Assembly: GCA_001643675.2 (NCBI GenBank)
Contig: LSRY02000020.1
Span: 563,001 to 627,000, forward strand
Direction of reading: 5' to 3'
DNA length: 64,000 bases
Origin: Monocercomonoides exilis
Lineage: Eukaryota > Preaxostyla > Oxymonadida > Polymastigidae
Part shown: in pieces, positions 44,586-56,239 of the stretch
Numbering within the stretch: the first letter of the stretch is position 1
Layout of the letters: each line of letters starts with the position of its first letter
Notes under the pieces: model-generated
Told to the model about the DNA's origin: nothing
The model's input: only the letters and a program-made list of their open reading frames with translations
Database searches by the model: none
Made by a program: the position numbers and the translations under genes

Positions 44586-47500
44586 ATGATATTGGGGCTG
44601 TCAGGAATATTTTATTGTGTGTGGATAATTAGTGTGGGGTGTGTGTGCAGTGGTGCTAAAAGTGATGGAGCAGGATTTGTTGAGAAATCAGCGAAAGAAG
44701 GAGAATTGGATTATCCTGAAGGCACATGGCGAGAGAAGGCTCAAAATGCCAAAATTGGAGATAGCAATTTATTTGACACACATGTTGAAGGAAAAGAATG
44801 TGGAGCAAGAGTGACCTGGAAAGAAGAGAGAATGATGAAGAAATGCACAAAACAATGGAATGAAGGAAGTGGAGAGATTGGGAAAGTCCAACAATGGAGT
44901 TTTTGTGATGAGTGGAAAATGTGGGGAAAGGGGGGTGTGTGTGGTGGGAGTGGGGTTGAGGGAAGTGTTGTTGGGGTCAATTCATCACTGAAACTGAATT
45001 CATTGGGATTGAGGGAAATGGGTGGGGAGAGTGTGCTCAGGGCATCGGATGGAAGTTTTGTTGAGGTGAGTGGATGTGTAATTGGAGTTGAGAGAAAGAC
45101 ATCCCCCTTTGATTTTTGTGAGAGCTGTGGATCATTTACCAACATTTCCCTCAGATCGTCTTCAACTTCAACTTCAACTGAGCAGATATTTCCTTCACTT
45201 TTCTCTTCAAAAGCAACGGAAGGAGAGATATCTGAGAAACGTCATGTTTCTGTTTGTTCTTCTCGTTTCTCTTCATTTTGTGTGTCTTCAGCCCCATTCA
45301 TTTCATCGCATTTTACATCTCTTTCCCAATTAGAATTCTTCAACATCTCCACAAATCCACTGAAATCAACACATCTGCGTGAAGGGTTGGACCAAAGAAT
45401 GTTTCTGATGAGTGGGTGCTCATTTTCGTCTGTTTGTGATGCATATGATGGCGGGATTGTTCCTTCCCTCAACAATCCCTTGGCCTCTTTAACTGCCTCA
45501 AATACATCCTTTGTTGGGTGTTGTCGGACAAAGAATGTGAAATGTGAAGGAACTTCAGATGTAAAGTTGAATCCAGGGAGACGGAACGAAACAGAAAATG
45601 GAGCTAATTCATTCACTTGGTGCGAGTGGAACGGATCAAAGACAACAGGAAAAGAAAACTCATACTCAGATGGAATATCGAGTGGAGGGGCCATCTGCAT
45701 GTATAACCTCAATTCAGGAGAACTTTCAGTTTCGCATTGTTCATTCAATGATTGCACCGCATATTACCATGGGGGAGCAATCATGTGTCATGGAATCAAA
45801 TCGATTGAGATTGTGGGCAATGTGTTTAATTCGTGCACGGCACAAACATATGGCGGGGGAGGTGTGTATGCTTGCGACATAAGTTTATGTGCCCTTGTCA
45901 GCAGATGTGAATTCCAGAATTGCAAGGCACACCACGATGGGGGAGGGTTGAGATTGGACAATTTCGATATGTCTGAATCAGAGTGTCTGGAAATAGAAAA
46001 CGTGGAAAGAGAAAATGGATATGTGTTTGACTGTAGTTTCACTTCATGTTCGGTTACAAGTAATTTTGGTGGAGGTTTGTATTGTCGATATGTTCCTGTT
46101 GCATTTAAAATGATGAACATTCAGTTTATTTCATGTTCTGCATTGTCAACTGGTGGAGGGTTTTGGTTTCATTTCGATAAAACAAACGCTCCTGATAATG
46201 GAATTTATTGTTATTTCCTTTTCTTCCACGGGTGCAAATGTTCTTACAGCACCCCTTCCGGACATGATGTTATGTATCATGATCAATACAGTGTCTTCTT
46301 AACTTCAAAAAATCCATTCTATGAATGCTACACAACAAACACAGATGACAAGAGAGTGTGCTATGCATACAACTTTTCAAATCCAGGTGCCTGGACATTT
46401 GACCAAACAATGAAAAAGGATTGGGTAAAGAGAGGGATTCTCAATCGATTTGTAACTGTGAGTGGCGGTCGTGAAGATAATCTGTGTGGATTGGATGAGT
46501 CAAGTGCATGCAGTGCCATTGGTATTGCAGCCTGTCAGAGCGCAACACAAACGTTATTAGTGGTCACTCTGATGAAAGGGAATCATAGAAATGAAGAGGC
46601 AACAATTGAAATAAACTCGAAGAAGATAAGAATTTGGGGAAAAGGGAGGGAAGTGTGTGTAATTGGGACGAAATCTCTAACTTCTTCATCGGCAACGCTG
46701 TTCAGTGTGACAAATGGGCAGTTAGAAGTGGGGCATGTCGGGATCGATCACAACGCTATAAGAAGCCCATCGCCGAGTGTGTTTGTGGCGTCTGTGGGGA
46801 GCGGGACTCTTTTGCTGGAGGATGTATTGATCAATTCATCAATATCAGAAGAAAGCGAAATATCTGCATCTGTGTTTGTTGTGGCACTAAATCAGCTGAT
46901 GATGAGTGATGTGGAGATAAAAAACATAAAATTATCACAGCCTTTGTTTGTCGAACCATCATCAGCAGGATTAACACAAGGTGAAGCAGCACTGGCTAAT
47001 GTGACAGTTCGAAATGTGAACAGAAAAGTGGGTGATGGTGTGGTGATGGTAAAAAGTGTGAAGGCTGGAGAGACATTTGTGGTGTGGAATACAACAATGG
47101 AAGGATGTGAATGCGAAAATGGGAATGGAGGGGGTATAAAGGTTGAGTTGGCGTCTTCGACAAGCACAGCTCGAATTGGAAATTCAATATCATACAGCGG
47201 AGGAACAACTTCGTTCAATCAATGCAAGTGCAGTGGATATGGAGGAGGGATGATGCTGTATCTAACTGATGACTCATTTGACTTTGAGATCACATCAGTG
47301 AGTTTTGATAGTTGTGCTGCAACAATGGGAGGGAAAAATGTGTTTGTGGAAGCACAGGATTTATCAGCTGTTATCAACAGCACTTCAGTTGGATTCAATC
47401 CAGAAATTGGAATTAAAGTTGCAGACTTGAATGAACTTTGTGGAAGAGAAAGAAACCAGGGAGAGCTGATTGTTCCACTTGTTTTGTTTCTTCGAACATT

Positions 47501-50500
47501 TTCATCACCAGTATATGTGAGTGGGGAAGAACAAGGAAGTGAATTCAGACTGTGTGGATATGAAGATTACCCATGCCGAACAATTGAAGAAGCGAGCGAA
47601 TATCGATATCCTAATTCAAAGAGAGTGATTAGACTGGCAAACACATTTTCATTTGATGAAGAAGTGCAGTTGAATAAACAGTCATATGAGATTGATTCGA
47701 GCAATAAAAACATTGGATTGAGAGTGGAGGCAACAGGAACAAAAACACAAGAAGCATTGGTGATGAACAGTGTTTCATCAACATTGACAGGGATATTGTT
47801 TGAATTTGGAGAATCAATCGGGGGTCGATCATCATTTGTTCATTCTTCAGGAGGGACATTGAAATTTGATGACTGTGGAATAAAGATGGGAAGTGGACTT
47901 GAAACAGTGAATTATTTGTTTGTGAGTGCGAGTGGAGGGAATGTGGAGATTATTGGGATGAAATGTGGAGGAAGTGTTGGAGAAGTGAGATTTGTGGGAA
48001 GTATGATTGTTGTGAATGGGAGCGGAGAATGCCTGATGGATGAGGTGATTATGAATCTAATAACGTCAAATGGAGCAAAAGGGTTGATTGAGATTGCAAC
48101 AAGCAGCTCAGCAACAATCAAGAACAGTTCGATTTCAAATTCCATTCTGCAGAGTTGTGGAGTAATTCAGATCGAGAAATGCTCATCGATCACATTGAAG
48201 AACACCTCATTTGAGAACATCTCAAGAGGAGCAGGAGACGGTGGATGCGTTCATGTTGATTCAAATGAAGATAGGAGCAGAAACACAATGAGAATTGAGA
48301 ATTGCACATTCCTTGTGTGTGAGGTGAGTGAGAATGGAAAAGGAGGGGGAGGACTGTCAGTTTCATTGGAGAATCCATCTGAACTGTATGTATCATCAAC
48401 AAGATTTGAAAAGTGTACTGCACCCTCAACGAGTGGAAGTGAAGGGAAAGGAGGAGGGATATTTCTTTCTCTAGCAGATGCAGAAGCAAAGTTTGAGTTA
48501 TCAGGAAATTTGATATTTGATCAGAATAAAGCAGAATTTGGAAAGAACATGTTCATTTCAACAACTGATTTGAACGAAAGTGTGACAAATGACTCATTCA
48601 ACTTTAATTATTCGTCAATGATCAGTGATAAAACTCTGTTTGTAGGGAGTGATGATTTTCATTCAAAAAAAGATCTGTTCATGTTTCTGATTCCATTCAG
48701 CTCAACTGAGATATTTATCTCATCGAGTGGATTTGATGTGGCGCGTTGTGGAAGTGAGGAAGAACCATGTGAAACGATGTGGAAAGGGATGGGAAATGTG
48801 AAGGATGGAGATGAAAAGAAAACAATTCAAATATCAGGATCAACTGTTATTCGAGATTCATTCAATATGAACAATTATCAAATCAAAAAGGATGAGAAGA
48901 TGGGAGAAGAGAATGTGAAATCAATATTGAATTTTGAAAAGGCAGTTAAAAATCAACTGGAATATTTCATGGAAAATTATAATCACCTTGAGTTGACAAA
49001 TATCCAACTACAACTGGTATCTGGATTTGACAATTCAGCCAAAACAATTATTTCAAACAAAAATGGAGAATTGGCGATAACTGGATGTTCATTCCATTCA
49101 GAAGCAGGAATGAACAATGGATTTGATTGTGTATTTGTGGATGCGATTGGAGGCAGTGTGGAATTTAATGATTTGTCGATTGAATCATGCAATGTTGGAA
49201 ACAGTATTTTTGTAATTCACGATGCTGGAGTTTCAGTCCATTTGGTGAATGTTCGAGTGGATTCGTTAAATGAAAGCAAAGGATGTGTTTTATCAATCAA
49301 GAAATCTGAACTGGGATTGAAGATTAATGAAGGAGGTGACGAAGGAATTAATATAGAGATTGAGAAATCATCATTTTCAGGAGTGAAGAGAAATGATAAT
49401 GGAGCAAGCATTTTGGAATCAAAGAGTGAGAAAAAGATTTGTTTGATTGTGAATTCGAGCAACATCACAGAAGGCAAAGCGGAAGAAAGTGAAAAAGGAG
49501 GGGCAATATTCTTCACGTTGGGAACTTCTGGATCAATGAAGGTGATTGACTCAACAATCAGCCATTGCAGCTGCACCAATGGGAAAGGAGGAGGGGTGTA
49601 TTTGGCAACAAAGGAAAGAGGAGAATTGAATTTTTCATTTGTGGGTATGAAGTTCAGAAACAACGAGGCAAGAGTGGGGAATGATATTTTCGTTGAATGC
49701 TTCAACATTACGTCACAGATCAATGAAACTCAATTTCAATTTGATCTTCATGAAGAACACTTCAATCTTAACAAAGCGATATATGGGAGAGATGAGTGTG
49801 ATCACACAAACGATACAAATCTGATTGATTTTGTGACGATACATCATAGCGACACAATCATTGTGAGTATCGTGAATGGAGCCAATGACAAGCAATGTGG
49901 AACAAATGCTCTTCCATGCTATTCGATTGACCATGGGTTGATGCATCTGACATCTGAATATGTGAGCCAAATATTCATTGTTGAAGAGAGTGTGATTGGA
50001 AGAGAAATAAATCTGGAAGAAATGAGTCTGAGTTCGAAGAGTAGAGAAAATTGTAAAGTTGAAGTGAAATCAAGTATTGAAAAAACAAAGGATTCTTTGA
50101 TTTCAACAAGAGAAACAGTCTCATTGTTGAGAGCGAACTTTTTGTTTGATTCGAATTTCATCTCTTCTCATGAATCACTGATATCATCAGATGGTGGGAT
50201 TCTTGAGATAATGAATTGCTCATTCAGTTCAAAACAATCTAATAAAGAAGGAAATATTGCTTTTGCTGGCATTCCATTTCATATTATCAATATGGAAAAA
50301 GGAGAATTACAACTTATGGAATGCAAAGTGAAATATCTAATACTTCGTGAATCAGTTTTGTATCTTTCATCACAACTTCCATCAGTCATTGATTCATTAA
50401 CAATTTATAATTCAACAATAAAAACATCTCTGATAGATATTATTGAATGTGGACAATTAGCAATCAAGGATTTCAAAACAGAAAACATTTCAGCAGAAGG

Positions 50501-52745
50501 AAATGGAGAATCATTGATATCTTGCTTGACAATGAAAAAGACGATGCAGTTGACTAATTGCACAATTGGTGGAGTAGGTTCACAGACAACAAAAGAGAAA
50601 TTGATGAAATTAGAGGATTGCTTGGATGTGAAAATGGACAGTTGCATTTTTGATGCGAATTCATATAAAAAAAATGAAAAGAATTCAAATACAGAAGAAG
50701 AAGAGATGTGCAGTTGGTCTGGATCTCTTGTGGATGTTGTGAAGAGTTCTGTGATGATGAAAGATACAGCAATCTCGAATTCACCAGAAGGTGGAATAAC
50801 AATGAGTGGAGGAAATGTGATAATTGAAAAAGGAGAATTTTTGAATAATAATCCATCAATTGAAGGATATCCATCATTGAGAAGAAACATTATTTGTTCA
50901 AATTCAGGAATATTGAATGTGGTGAGTTTGAAAGGAGGAGATGGATGGGAGAGAAATACCTCCCTTTGGATGTTGAATGATGGGTGCAGTTTTGAAGGGA
51001 TTGCTTCTGAAAGGGATTCATCATTCTTTATTCCAGTTCTGGAGAGTGTGGAAGCAAAAGAAGAGACAGATAGAATGAAGCTGACATTTAAAGGATTGCT
51101 TCTTGTTCCATGCAATCTGTCATTATCTGTTGTGAAGAGAAAAGGAGAAGAGAAAGAGATTGAAAAGCATGATTTTGATTCAAATGGATTTTTATCCGAA
51201 AGAGAAATTGAAGGAAGAGGGGCAAAAGATCTAATCAGCAGCTGTGGAGATGAAATGGAAGTGAGCGTTAATATTTTGTTTGGGAATAAAGAATCTCCTT
51301 CATCAACGAATTCATTTATCTTGAAGAACAAAAGTGAACATCAGGTAAATGGAGACGAAAGAATAGTCGAAGGTGGAAATAAAGAAAAATCTTATTGGTT
51401 GCTAATTGTAATTATAATGGCTATTGTTCTTTTTATTGTTTTGATTGTATCTATTATCGTGACGATTCGATGGAGGAAGACAAAGAACGAGAACAAAGAT
51501 CTTAAAGAGATTGTAAATGATAACATCAAAAAGGATCTGAAGGCGTTTGAAATGGTGACGATGGAGATGTCACCGGAGGAGCAATGGCGAAGAGCAGAGA
51601 GAGAGGCAGAGAAGAAGAATGAGGATAAGATAAAGAAGAGGGTGTATGAGAAAAGCTTGGGACATTCGGAGTCATCCGAGCATCTTCTATCTGAGAGTGG
51701 TTCGACAGAATACATTCTGGGGAGAGATTCAGACAAGATTCCTGAATGGGCATTAGAGAAGGTTGAAGAAGAGGAAGAGACCAGAAAGCGAACTCCTTCA
51801 CCATCAATTTCATCCACTTCTACCACAGACACTTCAGACACAGACACAACATTTGTTCGTGGGGAGGATCTTTGTCCAACCACTTCATCCATGTCGAATC
51901 TGGTGGATGCGATGGCATGTTCGGTGCCTCACGAAAAGCTGATTGTGGACTTGAGGGATTCGCTGTTCATGCTGCTTCATGGAAGGAATGCCAAGAAGGA
52001 GATGGCAATTGGCACTTTGGAGGAGAGGGAAATGACAGCTGCTCAAATCCTGTTCTGGGTAGCTAATCTTGCACTCCACTCCTTTGACGAAATGGAAAAC
52101 CCTCTTTCTTCTCTTGCCAATCTGAGTCCTCTCATTGTACTGTTCTCCGAACACATGGTGATCTGCGTTGCGATGCACTCTGACTGTTCATCAGATTCAG
52201 ATTCTTCATCTATTTCGTCAAACTCAACGATAATCACATCTTCATCTGATGGCTCGTATGTGAATAAGAATAGCAGAGATTCGCTGCCATCGTCTGCCTT
52301 TGAAGACGAAGAAGACAACAGGACAGAGTGCATGAGGTGGAAGGCGCCTGAACTGATGAATGGAACAAAGAAGCAAGCAACGAAAAAGACGGTTGTGTTT
52401 TCGATAGGAATGATGCTGTGGGAATGTCTGACGCTTGATATCCCATTTGGAGAGTATGAGGCAGTAATAGCTGGGGAAAAAATTAAGAACGGGGAAAGAC
52501 CTTTCATCGAAAAGGTTGAGCAGACATCGTATTTCGGCTGCATTCGATCGTGTTTTGAAGGAAAAGGCTGCTTAAGGCCAACGCTCATCGATCTTAAACG
52601 TGAATTCATTCGACATTTTCCTGCAGATGCAGTCAAACTAACAGCATCAGATGCAATTGATTTTGACTACTCAGCCAGGTTTTGTGGCGAATCCAAAAGC
52701 GAAAGCGTTGAAAGTGAAGGAAGTTGTTCAACCAGTTTTTTGTAA
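44586..52745 (+). CDS. Giant single-pass beta-helix surface protein with kinase-like tail
   Basis: A single exon of 2,719 residues. I start at ATG 44586 because it opens a clear signal peptide (MILGLSGIFYCVWIISVGC). The ectodomain (about 25-2265) is parallel beta-helix-type sequence with many GGGG turns (for example TAQTYGGGGVYACDISLCAL). It is built of modules marked by a CG...PC motif: LCGLDESSAC (about 633), LCGYEDYPC (989), RCGSEEEPC (1387) and QCGTNALPC (1770). One transmembrane helix spans about 2269-2295. The cytoplasmic part keeps a kinase C-lobe: RWKAPELMN (about 2585), VVFSIGMMLWECLTLDIPFG, and RPTLIDLK. Glycine loop, HRD and DFG are not recognisable, so it is probably a pseudokinase. 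A recognition or adhesion receptor is inferred. A wrecked paralogue lies at 14395-17329. Confidence 0.85.
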   Translation: MILGLSGIFYCVWIISVGCVCSGAKSDGAGFVEKSAKEGELDYPEGTWREKAQNAKIGDSNLFDTHVEGKECGARVTWKEERMMKKCTKQWNEGSGEIGKVQQWSFCDEWKMWGKGGVCGGSGVEGSVVGVNSSLKLNSLGLREMGGESVLRASDGSFVEVSGCVIGVERKTSPFDFCESCGSFTNISLRSSSTSTSTEQIFPSLFSSKATEGEISEKRHVSVCSSRFSSFCVSSAPFISSHFTSLSQLEFFNISTNPLKSTHLREGLDQRMFLMSGCSFSSVCDAYDGGIVPSLNNPLASLTASNTSFVGCCRTKNVKCEGTSDVKLNPGRRNETENGANSFTWCEWNGSKTTGKENSYSDGISSGGAICMYNLNSGELSVSHCSFNDCTAYYHGGAIMCHGIKSIEIVGNVFNSCTAQTYGGGGVYACDISLCALVSRCEFQNCKAHHDGGGLRLDNFDMSESECLEIENVERENGYVFDCSFTSCSVTSNFGGGLYCRYVPVAFKMMNIQFISCSALSTGGGFWFHFDKTNAPDNGIYCYFLFFHGCKCSYSTPSGHDVMYHDQYSVFLTSKNPFYECYTTNTDDKRVCYAYNFSNPGAWTFDQTMKKDWVKRGILNRFVTVSGGREDNLCGLDESSACSAIGIAACQSATQTLLVVTLMKGNHRNEEATIEINSKKIRIWGKGREVCVIGTKSLTSSSATLFSVTNGQLEVGHVGIDHNAIRSPSPSVFVASVGSGTLLLEDVLINSSISEESEISASVFVVALNQLMMSDVEIKNIKLSQPLFVEPSSAGLTQGEAALANVTVRNVNRKVGDGVVMVKSVKAGETFVVWNTTMEGCECENGNGGGIKVELASSTSTARIGNSISYSGGTTSFNQCKCSGYGGGMMLYLTDDSFDFEITSVSFDSCAATMGGKNVFVEAQDLSAVINSTSVGFNPEIGIKVADLNELCGRERNQGELIVPLVLFLRTFSSPVYVSGEEQGSEFRLCGYEDYPCRTIEEASEYRYPNSKRVIRLANTFSFDEEVQLNKQSYEIDSSNKNIGLRVEATGTKTQEALVMNSVSSTLTGILFEFGESIGGRSSFVHSSGGTLKFDDCGIKMGSGLETVNYLFVSASGGNVEIIGMKCGGSVGEVRFVGSMIVVNGSGECLMDEVIMNLITSNGAKGLIEIATSSSATIKNSSISNSILQSCGVIQIEKCSSITLKNTSFENISRGAGDGGCVHVDSNEDRSRNTMRIENCTFLVCEVSENGKGGGGLSVSLENPSELYVSSTRFEKCTAPSTSGSEGKGGGIFLSLADAEAKFELSGNLIFDQNKAEFGKNMFISTTDLNESVTNDSFNFNYSSMISDKTLFVGSDDFHSKKDLFMFLIPFSSTEIFISSSGFDVARCGSEEEPCETMWKGMGNVKDGDEKKTIQISGSTVIRDSFNMNNYQIKKDEKMGEENVKSILNFEKAVKNQLEYFMENYNHLELTNIQLQLVSGFDNSAKTIISNKNGELAITGCSFHSEAGMNNGFDCVFVDAIGGSVEFNDLSIESCNVGNSIFVIHDAGVSVHLVNVRVDSLNESKGCVLSIKKSELGLKINEGGDEGINIEIEKSSFSGVKRNDNGASILESKSEKKICLIVNSSNITEGKAEESEKGGAIFFTLGTSGSMKVIDSTISHCSCTNGKGGGVYLATKERGELNFSFVGMKFRNNEARVGNDIFVECFNITSQINETQFQFDLHEEHFNLNKAIYGRDECDHTNDTNLIDFVTIHHSDTIIVSIVNGANDKQCGTNALPCYSIDHGLMHLTSEYVSQIFIVEESVIGREINLEEMSLSSKSRENCKVEVKSSIEKTKDSLISTRETVSLLRANFLFDSNFISSHESLISSDGGILEIMNCSFSSKQSNKEGNIAFAGIPFHIINMEKGELQLMECKVKYLILRESVLYLSSQLPSVIDSLTIYNSTIKTSLIDIIECGQLAIKDFKTENISAEGNGESLISCLTMKKTMQLTNCTIGGVGSQTTKEKLMKLEDCLDVKMDSCIFDANSYKKNEKNSNTEEEEMCSWSGSLVDVVKSSVMMKDTAISNSPEGGITMSGGNVIIEKGEFLNNNPSIEGYPSLRRNIICSNSGILNVVSLKGGDGWERNTSLWMLNDGCSFEGIASERDSSFFIPVLESVEAKEETDRMKLTFKGLLLVPCNLSLSVVKRKGEEKEIEKHDFDSNGFLSEREIEGRGAKDLISSCGDEMEVSVNILFGNKESPSSTNSFILKNKSEHQVNGDERIVEGGNKEKSYWLLIVIIMAIVLFIVLIVSIIVTIRWRKTKNENKDLKEIVNDNIKKDLKAFEMVTMEMSPEEQWRRAEREAEKKNEDKIKKRVYEKSLGHSESSEHLLSESGSTEYILGRDSDKIPEWALEKVEEEEETRKRTPSPSISSTSTTDTSDTDTTFVRGEDLCPTTSSMSNLVDAMACSVPHEKLIVDLRDSLFMLLHGRNAKKEMAIGTLEEREMTAAQILFWVANLALHSFDEMENPLSSLANLSPLIVLFSEHMVICVAMHSDCSSDSDSSSISSNSTIITSSSDGSYVNKNSRDSLPSSAFEDEEDNRTECMRWKAPELMNGTKKQATKKTVVFSIGMMLWECLTLDIPFGEYEAVIAGEKIKNGERPFIEKVEQTSYFGCIRSCFEGKGCLRPTLIDLKREFIRHFPADAVKLTASDAIDFDYSARFCGESKSESVESEGSCSTSFL

Positions 52746-53941
52746 TTTTGGTATGATAATTAATCTGTAATAAATGAGAAAATTTTGATTGAAGAGATGC
52801 AACTATTTTTTCAATGAATTATAATTGGTAAATTATCGTATGCTGTATTCTTGTTTTTGTTATTCCTATGATAGAAAACATATTTCCACCATTCTAAAAA
52901 TCAGGATGGAAGTTTTTGATTGTTTTGTATTTTTATAAATTAAATTATCGTTGCAACGTTTTATTTTTCTAAAGACTTATTTTAAATGTTGTATTTATAT
53001 TTAAATGCTTAATATTATTTGTGGTTTTTTTGTTATTGTTTCACTTTTTTGGATTTTATTTTTTATTGTTTTAATATTTTCATTTTTGTTTAATATTCAT
53101 TCTTAATTTATTCATCACCCGTAAAAGAAAATTTCTTTTTTTTGTTTATATTTTTGAGTTGGAAAATGTATTACAATTTAAAATTTATGCTTTGAGTTTC
53201 AAACTAACATCGGTATTCATTTCTTTCTTTCCAAATGTGATCTCTAGTCCTCTTTATAGATATTTATTCAAACATAATATTAATGTGTTCATATTTATTT
53301 TGTTACTTTAAGTTTTTCATGTTTAAGCAAGTATTTTGAGATAATTCTAACAAGTGTTTTTATTTGTAATCAAATATATATATATTCATTTCAGAAACTT
53401 AAAAGGATTATAATAATTTTGAGAGTGAAAAAAAAGATCCTTTTATTTTATTATTTTATTAACTTCACAAATTTTTATTCGAATTGAGAATTTTTACCGT
53501 CAAAATGATACAGTTTACATTCAAGACAAAAAATTGCAGGATAAAACGTGAATTTCAACATTCAAAAAAGTTTTTTTTGCGAACGAGTTAATATAGAATA
53601 ACAACGAAATAAAAAACGAAAAAAAAAGTCCATATCGGGGAAAATACAGACTTTCAAGCTTTTTTTTTTGCACAAAACACAAATATTTTGTTTCACTCAT
53701 AACTTTATTTCACTTACTCAGATTTCAAAATAGATTTGGTTTTCATATCCGTAAGCAGGTATCGTTGATATCAAAACATTAAGTTTTCCAATATTTTGAA
53801 TTTATCAAAAAATGAACACATTTTTTTTCCGTTTTTCGATCCAAAAAAGTCATGAAAAGTGCATAATTTTTCATTGAAAAAGCCTGAAGAAAAATATTTT
53901 CCCCCATTTTTTTTCAAACACAATTTTTTTGAATATCGCAA
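52746..53941. other. AT-rich intergenic region
   Basis: Long T- and A-runs occur, with no supported gene, RNA or repeat apart from the element that begins at 53944. Confidence 0.4.
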
Positions 53942-53943
53942 TA

Positions 53944-54348
53944 TATTGAGTGTTAATATTTGTGGACACTTTCAATAACTGTGGACAGTGGAATTATCTC
54001 AACAACCATTGATCGTTGCATTTTGACAAAAAACCCAATTATTCCCTCATTGAATATGAACTAATGATACGAATGTCAATGAAACAACTTGCATCCTATA
54101 ATGTGGAAAATGAAAATTTTTCTCTTCGTAGAAATTCTTTTATCTTTTTTCTCCAGGTTTCTCCATAAATAGAAAATGTATTTTTCTGAATTCTGAAGAG
54201 CAAGTTGCTTCATTGACATTCGTATCATTAGTTCATATTCAATGAGGGAATAATTGGGTTTATTGTCAAAATGCAACGATCAATGGTTGTTGAGATAATT
54301 CCACTGTCCACAGTTATTGAAAATATCCACCATTATTAACACTCACTG
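53944..54348. mobile_element. Tc1/mariner-like MITE, 405 bp
   Basis: The two halves are inverted copies (roughly 165-bp arms): GAGTGTTAATA followed by TCAATAACTGTGGACAGTGG at the left and the complement at the right. The right end terminates CACTG directly before TA, giving the CAGTG terminus common in Tc1/mariner and pogo elements. The left end has drifted (TATTGAGTG). TA flanks both sides (53942-53943 and 54349-54350). It is non-coding. Confidence 0.7.
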
Positions 54349-54350
54349 TA

Positions 54351-54885
54351 TAATAAATAATAGAGGTTCAATTTTTCATCACTTTGACGAACATTAACTG
54401 AAAATTATATTTTCTTCACTTTTTAAAACTTTCAGCCAAGCCAATTTATCATTAAAAATTTTTTTGTTTAATTAAAATAAATTTTCAATAATTTGATAGA
54501 TAAGTTTTTCAATTTTGTTTGATAAATGGTACAAGAATGGTTTTTGAAATATTCGTATTGAACCTGAAAATTTCTAAAGATCATGCAGCTTCTTTATTTG
54601 AAAATTTTCATTGTGCTTTAACCTTTTTATCTTTGAAAAAAACTAATTCACGGTAAAATACATTTTCAAAATGTGAAAATCAACAATGAATCTAAAAAAA
54701 AATCTCAATATTCCAACAATCATGAAATGAATTGAAATGCCCATGGAACAAATAGTATTTGTTATATGTTTAAGCTATATTCGTTTGCAAACATAACTCA
54801 TCAAAATTATCTAAAGGATGATCACTGTATATGTAATTTATATTCCGTTATAATTATTGTTGATTTTTTCTATTGTTATTAAGCT
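54351..54885. other. AT-rich spacer upstream of IWS1
   Basis: No gene seen. It probably contains the IWS1 promoter. Confidence 0.4.
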
Positions 54886-56207
54886 ATGTCATATTCTTCA
54901 TCTCGAAAAAGATTATACAAGTCAGAAAGTTTAGGTCCAGATGTTCCTGACGAACCTGAACTTGAATTAACTCCAACTCCAGATGAAGATATTGCCCACA
55001 ACGATTTCAGCGAACAGACTGCTCAAATAAGTGAACATGCACCACAACAAAATGACATTAAATCACATGACAATGTTGAAGAAGAAGAAGAAGATGTAGA
55101 ATATCCACCATTGGATCAAGATATCGATAACGAACGGAACAACCCATTTATAACCGTTCCTTCAAAACGTCGACCTCAAGATTCATATCAGCAATCAACA
55201 CCAATGCAATCACCTTACATTTCACAGCACAATGGACGTCTAGAAAAGGATTCAGAAATTGGAGGAGATTTTACAGATATGGATGATCTTGATGCTGTCA
55301 CTGAACAACTGCGCAAAAAAGGAAGAAAACAAAAAGATGAGCTTTCAACAGATCAAATAGAAAAGGAAGTTCGATAATTGAGATTATTTTTGCGTTATTA
55401 ACGTTTTTTGTTAAATATTTCCTTAAAGATTCAAACTTTTTTAAAAGAGATGAACGAAGCAACAATTAAAGATCATCAAGCAAATATTAATAAAGAACCT
55501 GCTTTAAATAGAATGAAGCTCCTTCCCCGTTTGGCAGACATCACGTCCATTCAAAAGTACAAAGAATCACTTTTGTCAGGTGGATTTCTGAGAGAAGCGA
55601 ATTTTTGGATAACAGCTAATCCTGACGGAACACTTCCAAATTCTGCCGTGCGGCGTGGAATACTACAGGCGTTAGATGGAATGATTGTTGATAAAGAACT
55701 TCTGAGAGAAACACAGATCGGTATTTCCGTTCGTACTTTGGCTAATTATCCTCGTGAAACGGCCGAAAATCGTCAGCTTGCAGAGAGAATATGGAAGGTG
55801 TGAACATTTTTATAGCAATCGATTGAGTATTTCTTAAAAAATATAATTTTAAAATATATTTCCACAGAGATGGGCGAGATCTGCGTTTGGTTTATTTGAC
55901 ACGTTCAAGAAAGATAGTCATGAAGAGAAAAAGAATTCACTTCCACCTGCAATGTTTGCTGCAAATTTATATTTTGATATTTTTTTCCAATTCCTTATCT
56001 TCTTTTCCTTTCCCGACATTTGATTTGCTGACTGTCAAATTCTAAATTCTGGACATTGTAATTCATTCGATTTTTGACCAAATTGTTAGACCACGCTCAA
56101 AAGAGTCAGAAAACAGGAAAAGATTGGAAGCCCATTTAGATGAATTGGCAAAGTTTGTTGTGGACAATATGCATTATGAATTTTAAAGCTCATTTTGAAT
56201 AAAAATT

Positions 56208-56239
<32 letters not shown>

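Noticed and set aside
50405-51331. 308-codon frame on the minus strand inside the receptor gene
   Set aside because: It is an antisense shadow: the + strand frame is continuous over 8 kb with clear domains.
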